From positions 1 to 64,000 of the forward strand of contig CAZTOW010000045.1 in the NCBI GenBank assembly GCA_964615375.1: a DNA stretch of 64,000 nucleotides, written 5' to 3'. The DNA comes from CAZKWG01 sp964615375 (GTDB lineage Bacteria > Myxococcota_A > UBA796 > CAZKWG01). How positions within the stretch are numbered: position 1 is the first letter of the stretch; each line of letters opens with the position of its first letter. A program made the translations under genes and the position numbers. This document shows positions 1-7,936 of the stretch, one piece after another. Under the pieces are notes generated by a model. The model was given only the letters and a program-made list of their open reading frames with translations. It was not told where the DNA came from and did no database searches.

Positions 1-174
1 CGGTGGATGAGCGCCGGGTTCTCTCAACCTATGCGTCTACGTACATTCTGGGTTAAGGCGCGGGGGTCTTGAAGAGAAGTGCATGAGTCAGAATGTCGAT
101 ATGAGTGATCACTCATGCCCCTTGGCGTCGGCCACCGTGCTGCCCGCGGCTCGCGGCGCGCGACGGGATAGATC

Positions 175-729
175 ATGCTCATGCGCCCGCTGCTCCTGCT
201 CGCCCTCGCCTGCCAGCGCTCGCCCTCTTCGGCCGAGGCGCCCGCCCCGCCGGGCCTCGCCGAGCGCGCCCCTGGCGCCGCCGCGCCCCCCAGCGCCGGG
301 GCGACGCTGGAGGACGACGGCGCCCTGCTCCGCGGCCAGCGGATCTACGTCCCGGCCTACTCCCACGTCTTCTCTGGGGACGGCCAACCCCTGCTGCTGG
401 CGATCACGCTCAGCGTGCGCAACACCAGCGACCGCGCCCCGATCACGCTGCGCGAGGTCCACTACCTGGACGCCGACGGCCGCGTGGTCAAGGAGCACGA
501 CCGCGGCCCGCAGAGCATCCCGCCCCTGGGCAGCGCCGAGTTCTTCATCCCCGAGCGGGACACCTCGGGCGGCTCCGGCGCCAGCTTCCTGCTGACCTGG
601 AGCGCCGAGGAGCCCGTGTCCGCCCCGGTGGTCCAGGCCGTCCACCTGAGCACGCGGGGGCAGCTCGGGGTCTCGATGGTCACCGAGGGCCGCGCGCTCA
701 GGAGCTGGACCGGGGCGGCGCCGGACTGA
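175..729 (+). CDS. DUF3124 domain lipoprotein-like protein
   Basis: A 184-residue protein with a short hydrophobic N-terminus ending in Cys13 (LLLALAC), which suggests a lipoprotein signal, although the residues before Cys are not the ideal lipobox. From about residue 57 it follows the DUF3124 pattern: VPAYSHVF, then an Ig-like core with LSVRNTSDRAPI, a YLDADG turn, a GGSGASFLLTW strand and a terminal GRALRSW. The function of DUF3124 is unknown; the fold is probably a periplasmic beta sandwich. The start is either ATG 175 or ATG 181. Its last 53 bp recur at 5111-5163, so this gene's 3' end was once, or still is, part of a duplication. Confidence 0.8.
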   Translation: MLMRPLLLLALACQRSPSSAEAPAPPGLAERAPGAAAPPSAGATLEDDGALLRGQRIYVPAYSHVFSGDGQPLLLAITLSVRNTSDRAPITLREVHYLDADGRVVKEHDRGPQSIPPLGSAEFFIPERDTSGGSGASFLLTWSAEEPVSAPVVQAVHLSTRGQLGVSMVTEGRALRSWTGAAPD

Positions 730-730
730 G
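678..730 (+). repeat. 53-bp direct repeat, copy A
   Basis: This segment, the 3' end of the DUF3124 gene, matches 5111-5163 in the same orientation with 2 mismatches in 53 positions. The two copies bracket a 4.4-kb minus-strand cassette (754-4973). Confidence 0.85.
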
Positions 731-753
731 GGCGAGAACCGAGCTGCCCCCGC

Positions 754-3660
754 TCATCCCGTGGCCTCGAAGACCGGCCCGCAGCCCACGCTGGGGGCTA
801 CGCCGGTGGCGACGCGCAGCGTGTCGCGGATGGAGAGCTCTGTCGTGTGCCGCAGCGCGGCCAGATCGGCGGGCGCGACGCCGGGCGAGGCGACGAGGTG
901 GTGACCTCGATCTGGGGGCCTCGTGATCCCCAGACACCGGGTGCTGGGGACGCTGGAGCTGGACGAGCAGGTGATGGTCGTCGGGTCGTCGCCGGTCTCC
1001 CAGTGCCAGGCGACATAGACGGTGCGTGTGCGCAACGTCGGCCCGCCGGAGAAGAAGCGGCTTCGTCGCTCCATCGGGACGCTCCCCGCCCAGAGGCAGA
1101 GGCTCACCTCGCCGCTCGGTGGGCAGGAGAAGAAGGTGTCGTCACGGTCGTACTGGAGGCGAAGGACGTGCTCTCCGCCGCTGGCGGCCTCGTCGAAGCT
1201 CCACTCGCCCGCCCCGTCGGGGTAGACCAGCGTCATTCGGATGTCCGCCTTCTCCTCCCCCTCTCCGGTGTTGACCTCCAGCCACCATGCGGTGATGCGG
1301 AGGTGGCGAATCCCCGTGGGGAGGGGTTCGGAGCTGTTCGTGATGTCGATAACCGAGAAGGAGTCTGTCCACACTGCGCAGCTCGTGGTGCCCCAGCAGG
1401 AGGAGTTGCTGTTCAGCATGTCCGTGTACAGACGCATCCGGAAGCGACCGAGGCCCCATCCTGGGTAGGGTGGGTTCACCCGTTCGCCCCCGGTGTTCCA
1501 GGCGTGACCATCTCCGAAGTGGAGCAGGTTGACCATCAGCCTTCCAGCGTCGTTGCCATGCGAGCCGAACTGCTCCAGGTACCAGTGCTTGAAGATCAGC
1601 GCCGCGCCCGCCACCCGCGGGGCGGTCGCGCTGGTCTGCCCGTGTAGGCCGTAGGAGTTCGCGTCGCCGTCCTCGGTGGCCTGGGTCTCGGCGACGCCGC
1701 AGGTCTGCGACAGGACAGCCAGCAGGGGGTAGGAGCGCCCGTCCGGGGTGTACGCGCGGTTCGAGTCGTCGCGTAGCGACTCTACCGTCTGCATCTCGGC
1801 CGCTGTCATCCCGTGGGTGTCCAGGGCGCTGGAGGGGATGGCCGCCGGAGAGGCACCAGGAGGCGAGATCTCGAAGGGGGTGTCACAGCGTGCCAGCATG
1901 TGATGATCGTTGCCGCCGGCCTTGGTGACGATGACGCCTCCGTCGATGTGGGCGTAGACGATGCGCAGTGAGCCCGTGTCCAAGCCGCGGGCGTCGTCGT
2001 CGCTGACACAACGGCGGCTCTTGCCGCCGGCCATCACATGCTCACCATGGCCTTCATTCTCGCTGCTGGAGATGGCGTCGATCCCCTGCGGCGGATCGTC
2101 TTCGCCCGTGTCCAGCCCAAGGAGGATCTGGTCAATCATCTCCCAGAGGTGGACGTCATCGATGGCCGCCATCGCTGTCACCTCGCGGGCCACACCGCTG
2201 CGAGCGCCCTTGTCCTCGTTTGAGGTCAGCTCCGCGTCGCCGTTGAGGTAGGCGTTGGCGATGGCGATCGCTGCGCAGCGGGTCGCGTGACCCTTTTCGT
2301 CGCCAGGAGTGTCGGTGACGGGGGATAGAATCGCAATGTCCGTTTCAACGCGCACTTCAATTTCGTCTTCTGGTCTGACCAACTCATAGAGGAATCGGCT
2401 ACTTCCATACCACTTGAAAGCCGGGTGGTTTGCCTCCAGCGGCTGCCCGTCGCGAATCCCATAGGTCAGCGTCGGCACCGCTTCATGCGAGATGTGCGGT
2501 GGATGGCCCCAGTTGGCCGAACCACCTCCGATGCGGCCGGTGTACCCGGCGTCCACGTAGTCCAGCACTCCCGATGCGGCGTTGACCGCGTCCAGGTAGC
2601 CGACCTTCTGCCGGATGGTGTTGCCCGCTCGGGTCGGCTCGCAGGACTCGTAGTCCGAGTCTCGACCCCAGATCCAGCGTGAGGGCAGGTTGGAGCAGAG
2701 GTACTGGTCGGTGACGTCGCCCTCGGGCGCAGGATCGCTGTAGCGCGGCTCCACGCGCACGACCTCGGGCCGCGCCAGGAGGGCCGGGAGGTGTCGTCGC
2801 GGGACGCGGACACGCAACAGGCTGCCATACAGGGTGGAGATCTCACCCACCACCCCACCGACGCTACGAACCCAGGCGCAGAGCGGCCTCGCCTCCAACC
2901 GTCTGCGCTGGTCGTTCTCCGCCAGCAGCCGCTGACGCCGAGGAGACAGCGTGTCCAGGCGGTGATGCTCGGAGAAAGCCAGACCTGTCTGGGCCACGGG
3001 CGGGGGGCGCTGAGCCGGCAGTCGATCCCGGAGCTGGACGACGACGGGCACCGGATCCTGGGGGTCCTGGAGCAGTCGGGCCAGGGTCCGGGCCTGCGCC
3101 GGGGCGTCCATCGTCGGCAACACCTCGCGATTCGGCTTCAGGACCGAGGGATCCGGGCCAGGGAGGTGGTGGTAGCGGGTGACGCGGTGCCAGCGCCCGG
3201 CACCGTCCGTGTAGCCGCTGGTGGTGATCTGGACGACGCTGCCATCGTCCAGGAAGGGGTGCTGCGGATCGATGGGGACGCGCCCCATCGCGTTCAAGTG
3301 GACATGGGGCTCCCCTCGTTGCTGGCGATTGACGACGCGCCCCTGGGGGTCCACCACCTCGTGGCGCTCATAGAACGTGCTCCGCCGTGTGAGCTGTCTC
3401 AGGTGTCGCATGCGGCTGGCCAGGGCGGCGATGGCTGCGGAGGTCTGGAGCGTGGAGCTTGGGTTTGTGGTCTCGGCTTGCGATGGCCGCGCTGGCGCCT
3501 CGGATCCGGTCGAGCACTGTTTGGAGGTAGAACCACCGCAGCCACAGGGTGTGGGTCTGCACGTACACGTGGAAGAGGCGCATCCGCAATGGGTGGAGTC
3601 GTTGGGGTGTGGTGATTTCCCCGCATCCTGAGCTCCACTACATGGCCTGTCCGCTCGCAT
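754..3660 (-). CDS. Subtilisin-like (S8) serine protease
   Basis: A 968-residue protein. The S8 triad can be placed at Asp357 (VGYLDAVN), His458 (EKGHATRCA) and Ser677 (GQTSATAPRVAG); the Ser motif is canonical, the Asp and His motifs are divergent. Residues about 220-330 resemble an I9-type inhibitory propeptide. After the protease domain comes a beta-rich C-terminal region. The N-terminus is odd: eight cysteines in the first 50 residues and no visible signal peptide. The start at 3660 is supported by a GAGGTG ribosome site 5 nt upstream. It is the last gene of a four-gene minus-strand cassette and probably processes or matures secreted partners, which is inference. Confidence 0.8.
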   Translation of the reverse strand: MRADRPCSGAQDAGKSPHPNDSTHCGCASSTCTCRPTPCGCGGSTSKQCSTGSEAPARPSQAETTNPSSTLQTSAAIAALASRMRHLRQLTRRSTFYERHEVVDPQGRVVNRQQRGEPHVHLNAMGRVPIDPQHPFLDDGSVVQITTSGYTDGAGRWHRVTRYHHLPGPDPSVLKPNREVLPTMDAPAQARTLARLLQDPQDPVPVVVQLRDRLPAQRPPPVAQTGLAFSEHHRLDTLSPRRQRLLAENDQRRRLEARPLCAWVRSVGGVVGEISTLYGSLLRVRVPRRHLPALLARPEVVRVEPRYSDPAPEGDVTDQYLCSNLPSRWIWGRDSDYESCEPTRAGNTIRQKVGYLDAVNAASGVLDYVDAGYTGRIGGGSANWGHPPHISHEAVPTLTYGIRDGQPLEANHPAFKWYGSSRFLYELVRPEDEIEVRVETDIAILSPVTDTPGDEKGHATRCAAIAIANAYLNGDAELTSNEDKGARSGVAREVTAMAAIDDVHLWEMIDQILLGLDTGEDDPPQGIDAISSSENEGHGEHVMAGGKSRRCVSDDDARGLDTGSLRIVYAHIDGGVIVTKAGGNDHHMLARCDTPFEISPPGASPAAIPSSALDTHGMTAAEMQTVESLRDDSNRAYTPDGRSYPLLAVLSQTCGVAETQATEDGDANSYGLHGQTSATAPRVAGAALIFKHWYLEQFGSHGNDAGRLMVNLLHFGDGHAWNTGGERVNPPYPGWGLGRFRMRLYTDMLNSNSSCWGTTSCAVWTDSFSVIDITNSSEPLPTGIRHLRITAWWLEVNTGEGEEKADIRMTLVYPDGAGEWSFDEAASGGEHVLRLQYDRDDTFFSCPPSGEVSLCLWAGSVPMERRSRFFSGGPTLRTRTVYVAWHWETGDDPTTITCSSSSSVPSTRCLGITRPPDRGHHLVASPGVAPADLAALRHTTELSIRDTLRVATGVAPSVGCGPVFEATG

Positions 3661-3752
3661 GGGTCACCTCTGTCAGCAGAACTGGGAACAGGGGATCAAG
3701 ATGTGCAGGATAATTTGTCGTTCTCTGAAGTTGTTGGGTAGTGTGTTCGGGC

Positions 3753-4229
3753 TCAGTCCCCGTCATCCCACTCGAGCTCACACGTCACGTCCAGCGTCTC
3801 ATCGACGCAGGCGCACTCTCGAACTCTGCTGGGACCGAAAGCCGCGCCGCAGGAGTTGTAATAGTCCTGTCCTTTACCTGAGGTGCCATAGCCAAGGGTG
3901 CTCGCGCACACCCATCCCTCGGAGACCTGATAGGTCCTGCTGAAGTCGAGCTCGGTCAATCGAGCGTCTATGTACCTGGTGGAACTGTCAAAATGATTAC
4001 AGTCGTCGAAGTTCTCATCATTCTGCTTGATCAAGAGCTGCATACTCGCCCCCAAGCCCTCATTCACCGACTCCGTATACTCATCCTCGAACACCGTCGT
4101 CACGTGCAGCGTCCCATACCCCGGCTCGCAGGGGCCGCACCAGTCCTTCCCGCGATTGCACCCTGCCGCGAGCGCCCCGACCAGGGCGAGAATCGTCCAC
4201 CTTCCTGTCGGTCGGGGCTGCTCGATCAT
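3753..4229 (-). CDS. Cysteine-rich lipoprotein, unknown function
   Basis: A 158-residue protein with a clear lipoprotein signal (LVGALAAGC, Cys24), so it is probably anchored to a membrane. The mature part has many Cys residues (CGPC, CGAAF, CACVDE) that could form disulfides. It contains an EGLGASMQLL segment that resembles EGLGSSYDLAL in the protein encoded at 4602-4973, hinting at a shared fold. An AGGAG site lies 6 nt before the ATG. It sits between two small genes and the subtilase gene on the same strand. I do not recognise the family; base composition is less GC-rich than the flanks. Confidence 0.7.
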   Translation of the reverse strand: MIEQPRPTGRWTILALVGALAAGCNRGKDWCGPCEPGYGTLHVTTVFEDEYTESVNEGLGASMQLLIKQNDENFDDCNHFDSSTRYIDARLTELDFSRTYQVSEGWVCASTLGYGTSGKGQDYYNSCGAAFGPSRVRECACVDETLDVTCELEWDDGD

Positions 4230-4260
4230 GGCGTTCTCCTGTCTGGGTTGGTTCGTGTGC

Positions 4261-4599
4261 TCACTCCCGAGCGATGAGATCGACCACCACCTCGGCGTCC
4301 GCCTCCAGGGTCCCGTCGCTGAACCAGGCCAGCCAGCGGGTGAAGCAGGCGACGTGAACCCAGGTCCGCCCGGTGGTGCTCAGGTCCACGGCGACGGGGG
4401 TGGCGAAGTCTTCGTAGGCGTCTGCCTCGTTGACGGGGGCGTGGCGAAGCAGCAGGCGAGGGCTCTCGCCCGTTGTGCTCTGGGTCACGCGGACCATGAG
4501 CTCCAGCGTGCTGTAGGCGATGAGGTCCAGGGCCGTGCTCAGGTCCTGGGAGGCGCCATTGGAGACCGTGAACGTGAACTGCCAGCTCTGGGCCTTCAT
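4261..4599 (-). CDS. Small hypothetical protein, probably beta-rich
   Basis: A 112-residue product beginning MKAQSWQFTFTVSNGASQ. The open frame extends upstream, but that part is Arg/His-rich out-of-frame coding; the ATG at 4599 lies 2 nt after the stop of the upstream gene, so translational coupling is likely. Alternating polar and hydrophobic residues suggest beta strands. No signal peptide is visible. It shares the short NGAS motif and general character with the upstream product, so the two may be paralogues forming a complex. Family not recognised. Confidence 0.6.
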   Translation of the reverse strand: MKAQSWQFTFTVSNGASQDLSTALDLIAYSTLELMVRVTQSTTGESPRLLLRHAPVNEADAYEDFATPVAVDLSTTGRTWVHVACFTRWLAWFSDGTLEADAEVVVDLIARE

Positions 4600-4601
4600 T
4601 A

Positions 4602-4973
4602 TCAGGTCCGCATCCGGCCAACGGCCTGAATCCGTACGCGGGCGACCGGCGAGCCGGTCCCTCCAATGGTGACGCCCAGGCGGACGAGGCGCCCCAACGG
4701 GCCGGTCTGGGCGACGACAGAGAAATAGGGGAGAGACCCGAGGCTGGCGCCGTTGATGGCGGTCGCGAATTCCATCCAGCGCTTGCCGGTGTTGCTGGTG
4801 TAGACCTTGACGGTGATGGTGGGGCTGCTGCCCGCGCTCGGCATCTCCTCGCACTCGACCTCCAGGGCCAGATCATAGCTGGATCCGAGCCCCTCGTCCC
4901 ATTTGGATGCGGTGTAGGACTCCGTCCCTCCGCGGACAATCATGTTCATGACCTCTTCGTTGAACGCGATCAT
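4602..4973 (-). CDS. Small hypothetical protein, first gene of cassette
   Basis: A 123-residue protein starting MIAFNEEVMN, chosen because GGGAGG lies 5 nt before this ATG. The frame is open further upstream through the poly-C copy of a G16 tract, giving a PPPPP segment if an earlier start at 5063 were used. The body contains EGLGSSYDLALEVE and VYTSNTGKRWMEFATAI, and looks like a beta-sandwich protein. It is the first gene of the cassette running to the subtilase. Family not recognised. Confidence 0.6.
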   Translation of the reverse strand: MIAFNEEVMNMIVRGGTESYTASKWDEGLGSSYDLALEVECEEMPSAGSSPTITVKVYTSNTGKRWMEFATAINGASLGSLPYFSVVAQTGPLGRLVRLGVTIGGTGSPVARVRIQAVGRMRT

Positions 4974-5036
4974 CAAGCCTCCCACCCCCGGAGATGGCGG
5001 CCAGGAGACCGCACAAGGGGATACCTCGAACGTAGC

Positions 5037-5052
5037 GGGGGGGGGGGGGGGG
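5037..5052. repeat. G16 homopolymer tract
   Basis: Sixteen consecutive G residues, 64 nt upstream of the ATG at 4973 on the minus strand. Tracts of this length are slippage-prone and could vary promoter spacing, or the frame of an upstream start. Confidence 0.8.
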
Positions 5053-5110
5053 CTCGGTGTCAAGCGCTACCTGTCTCTGGACCTGCCTGACTGTCCAGCG
5101 CCCAGGTGCG

Positions 5111-5163
5111 GGTCACCGAGGGCCGCGCGCTCAGGAGTTGGAGCGGGGCGGCGCCGGACTGAG
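5111..5163 (+). repeat. 53-bp direct repeat, copy B
   Basis: Near-identical to 678-730 (2 mismatches). It encodes a stranded copy of the DUF3124 C-terminus (GRALRSWSGAAPD then stop) with no gene in front, and on the other strand the last residues of the TetR regulator. Confidence 0.85.
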
Positions 5164-5736
5164 CTCGGTCGCCGGCACGAAGGTATCCAGGAACAGGGCC
5201 ATCGCCGCGTCCACCCCGGGGCGGTCGCCCGTCGCCAGCAGGTCCAGCAGCAGGCCGCGGGTCACGGCCATGCCCAGGCGGGCCTGGGCGCGGGCGAGCT
5301 CGGGCGGGAGGCCGGCGCGGATGCCGCTGGCCGAGACCGCCTGGATCCAGGGCTCCACCAGGGTCTCCCGCAGGCGCTCAGTCCCGGGCTCCCCGCGGAG
5401 CGCGCGGGCGGAGAGCTCGAAGAACAGGCGGACAGCCGGGTGGGTGGAGGCGTCCGCCAGCCCCAGCCAGAAGGCCCAGAGGCTCTCCCGCGGGGGCGCG
5501 TCGGACCGGGCCAGCGCCTCCAGGATCGCGCGCTGCCCCGCCTCCACCTCGGCCACCACCTCCGCCAGCAGGCCCTCGCGCGAGCCGAAGTGGTAGAGGA
5601 TCATCCGGTGGCTGGTGCCGATGGCCGCCGCCAGCTCGCGCAGCGAGAGCTCGCCCAGGCCGCGCTCGGTGATGAAGGCCACCGCCGCCGCCAGCAGGCG
5701 CTCCCGCGGGTTCTCGACCGGGGGGGGGGCCCTCAC
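5131..5736 (-). CDS. TetR family transcriptional regulator
   Basis: A 201-residue regulator. The N-terminal helix-turn-helix spans about residues 31-50 (LSLRELAAAIGTSHRMILYH), followed by an all-helical ligand-binding domain. The start is GTG 5736, whose GTGA overlaps the stop of the SRPBCC gene, so the two are co-translated. It probably represses its own operon through the paired palindromes at 6200-6236, since TetR proteins bind such sites as dimers; the ligand is unknown. Its last 11 residues come from the antisense of the direct repeat, so the C-terminus may have been altered by the cassette insertion. Confidence 0.9.
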   Translation of the reverse strand: MRAPPPVENPRERLLAAAVAFITERGLGELSLRELAAAIGTSHRMILYHFGSREGLLAEVVAEVEAGQRAILEALARSDAPPRESLWAFWLGLADASTHPAVRLFFELSARALRGEPGTERLRETLVEPWIQAVSASGIRAGLPPELARAQARLGMAVTRGLLLDLLATGDRPGVDAAMALFLDTFVPATELSPAPPRSNS

Positions 5737-6185
5737 GCCTCGGCCTCGGCCGCGCGGCTCAGGCGGGCGATGGCGTCCTGGATGAAGCGGCGCAGCACCA
5801 GCGCGTAGAACCAGCCCGTGCCGGTGATCTGCGCGTCGAAGCTGGACGACCAGCGGATGTTCGTCCCGCCGGCCTCGTCCGGGCTCAGCTCCACCCGGCC
5901 CTGGTAGCCCCGGAGCGGCAGCCCCGAGAGCAGCTCGTAGACCAGCAGGCGCTCGGGGACCAGCTCCACGACGCGCTCGCGGCTGACGATCTCCGTGCCC
6001 AGCGTGCGCGAGCGCAGGCAGCGCACCGCCCCCACCCCGCCCCCGCCCTCGGCGTCGGGGGACTCCAGGTCGGTGGATACCCAGGTCCCCCAGCGGCTCC
6101 AGGTGTCGATGTCGGCCAGCAGGGCGAAGATCCGGGCGGGGGGAGCCTTGGAGGCTCCGGTGGCTTGAACGGCGTGCGCGGGCAT
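5733..6185 (-). CDS. SRPBCC (polyketide cyclase-like) protein
   Basis: A 150-residue START/Bet v1-like protein: an N-terminal IFALLADIDTWSRWGTW segment, a central strand region, and a C-terminal helix (YALVLRRFIQDAI). These proteins form a hydrophobic cavity that binds or transforms small lipophilic compounds; the ligand cannot be read from sequence. The ATG at 6185 is preceded by a perfect AAGGAGG site. Co-operonic with the TetR gene, so it is plausibly part of the response to the TetR ligand. Confidence 0.85.
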   Translation of the reverse strand: MPAHAVQATGASKAPPARIFALLADIDTWSRWGTWVSTDLESPDAEGGGGVGAVRCLRSRTLGTEIVSRERVVELVPERLLVYELLSGLPLRGYQGRVELSPDEAGGTNIRWSSSFDAQITGTGWFYALVLRRFIQDAIARLSRAAEAEA

Positions 6186-6199
6186 GAGGGCGACCTCCT

Positions 6200-6215
6200 T
6201 GTACCAGATGGTACA
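6200..6215. promoter_or_regulatory. Palindromic operator 1 (TetR-type)
   Basis: TGTACC-N4-GGTACA, perfect 6-bp arms, lying 15 bp before the SRPBCC start codon and partly overlapping its ribosome-site region. Confidence 0.7.
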
Positions 6216-6220
6216 TATCG

Positions 6221-6236
6221 TGTACCGGGTGGTACA
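6221..6236. promoter_or_regulatory. Palindromic operator 2 (TetR-type)
   Basis: A second TGTACC-N4-GGTACA site with centre 21 bp from the first, i.e. two helical turns, as expected for cooperative dimers. It lies between the TetR operon and the divergent ATPase gene and could affect both. Confidence 0.7.
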
Positions 6237-6289
6237 GGCAAGGGCGGATCGGAGAGCGCGCCCCGCCCCCGCCAGGATAAGAGCTGGAC

Positions 6290-7873
6290 ATGCGCCACTT
6301 CAACATCTCAGGCCCCTGCGACCCGGTCATGCACTACATGGTGCCGCCCGAGGCGCGCACGCCGGATCTCAGTGGGTATCTGGCCAGGAATGCCTATTTT
6401 GTCGTTCACGCGCCACGCCAGAGCGGGAAGACCACCGCGCTGCGCGCCTTCGCCGAGCGGCTGACCCGCGAGGGGCGCTACACAGCGCTGCACTTCTCGT
6501 GCGAGGCCGCGCGGGCGTTCAGCGACATCGCCGCGGCTGAGGAGAGGGTCTGGTTGGCTATCGAGGAGGCCGCCGTGCAGCGCCTCCCACCGGAGCTGCG
6601 CCCCCCCCCTTCGGCGGACACGAGGACGGGGGGATTTGTCTCGGTCCAGCTCCGCCGCTGGGCCGAACAGAGCCCTCGCCCGCTGGTCCTGGTCTTCGAC
6701 GAGATCGACGCGCTGGAGGGCGCGCCGCTCAAGAGCGTGCTCAGCCAGCTCCGCGACGGTTACCCCAATCGCCCTCGCCACTTCCCGGCCGTGGTCATCC
6801 TTTGCGGGATGAAGGACATCCGGGACTACAAGCTCGCGAGCGGCTCGGCCTCGCCCGCCTACGCCGGATCCTCCAGCCCCTTCAACATCAAGGAGCGCTC
6901 GCTCCGGCTCCCCAACTTCTCGGAGGCCGAGGTCCGCGACCTCTACGCGCAGCACACCGCCGAGACCGGCCAGCCCATCACCGACGAGGCGGTCGCGCGG
7001 GCCTTCGAGCTCTCCCAGGGCCAGCCCTGGCTCTCCAACGCGCTGGTCTTCGAGGTCATCGTCGCGATGGGCGTAGCGCCGCCCGCGCCCATCACCGCTG
7101 CGCACGTCGACGCGGCCAAGGAGCGGCTGATCGTCGGCCGCGCGACCCACCTGGACAGTCTGCTGGCGCGCCTTCAAGAGGACCGGGTCCGCGCCGTGAT
7201 CGAGCCCATCATCGCCGGCGAGCTGCCCCATGGCGATCCGCTGGACGACGACTACACCTATGTGCGCGATCTCGGCCTCATCGCCGTGGACGAGCCGCCC
7301 CGATTCGCCAACCCAATCTATGAGGAGGTCGTGCTGCGCGTGCTGGCCACCGGCGCCGAGCGGGCGGTGATGATCAAGCCCAGGAGCATGCTGGCGCCCG
7401 ACGGGCGACTGGACATGCGGCGCGTCCTGGAGGGCTTCGCCAGCTTCTGGCGCGAGAACGGGGAGATCCTGCTGGGCCGCATGCCCTACCCCGAGGCGGC
7501 GCCGCTGCTGGTGATGATGGCCTGGCTGCACCGCTTCGGGAACGGGCAGGGCGGCGTCATCGATCGGGAGATCGGCGTCGGCACGAAGCGGGTGGACCTG
7601 CAGCTTCGCTGGCCCCATGTTGGATCCAATGGAGAGCGCCTCTGGCAGCGGGAGGCCTTCGAGCTGAAGGTCTGGCGGGATCGCGACAAGCGGCGGGACC
7701 CGACCGTCACCGGACTTCAGCAGATCGACGGCTACCTGGAGCGCCTGGGGCTGGACCACGGCACGCTGGTCGTCTTCGACGCGCGCGCGGCGGCGCCGCC
7801 CATCGAGGACCGGACCACCCTCGAGACCGTCACCGCTCCCTCGGGGCGGGTCATCACGCTGCTCCGCGCCTGA
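6290..7873 (+). CDS. AAA-like ATPase with C-terminal PD-(D/E)XK-like domain
   Basis: A 527-residue protein of the AAA-like family that opens with a GPCDPVMHYMVPP motif. Walker A is at residues 41-49 (APRQSGKTT) and Walker B is LVLVFDEID near residue 140. A winged-helix-like middle part follows. Near the C-terminus REAFELKVW, with downstream QQIDGYLERLG, resembles the ExK core of PD-(D/E)XK nucleases, as in many standalone AAA-ATPase/nuclease fusions. The cellular role of such proteins is not established; links to mobile or selfish elements are often suggested. Divergent from the SRPBCC/TetR operon. Confidence 0.8.
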   Translation: MRHFNISGPCDPVMHYMVPPEARTPDLSGYLARNAYFVVHAPRQSGKTTALRAFAERLTREGRYTALHFSCEAARAFSDIAAAEERVWLAIEEAAVQRLPPELRPPPSADTRTGGFVSVQLRRWAEQSPRPLVLVFDEIDALEGAPLKSVLSQLRDGYPNRPRHFPAVVILCGMKDIRDYKLASGSASPAYAGSSSPFNIKERSLRLPNFSEAEVRDLYAQHTAETGQPITDEAVARAFELSQGQPWLSNALVFEVIVAMGVAPPAPITAAHVDAAKERLIVGRATHLDSLLARLQEDRVRAVIEPIIAGELPHGDPLDDDYTYVRDLGLIAVDEPPRFANPIYEEVVLRVLATGAERAVMIKPRSMLAPDGRLDMRRVLEGFASFWRENGEILLGRMPYPEAAPLLVMMAWLHRFGNGQGGVIDREIGVGTKRVDLQLRWPHVGSNGERLWQREAFELKVWRDRDKRRDPTVTGLQQIDGYLERLGLDHGTLVVFDARAAAPPIEDRTTLETVTAPSGRVITLLRA

Positions 7874-7936
7874 TCCGGCTGCGCTCCTCCTTGCATCTGT
7901 CCTCATGCCATGCCATCCTCCCATGAGGACACCTTC

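Noticed and set aside
1..174. Possible gene start at the window edge
   Set aside because: Only short frames without motifs; no support for a coding sequence.
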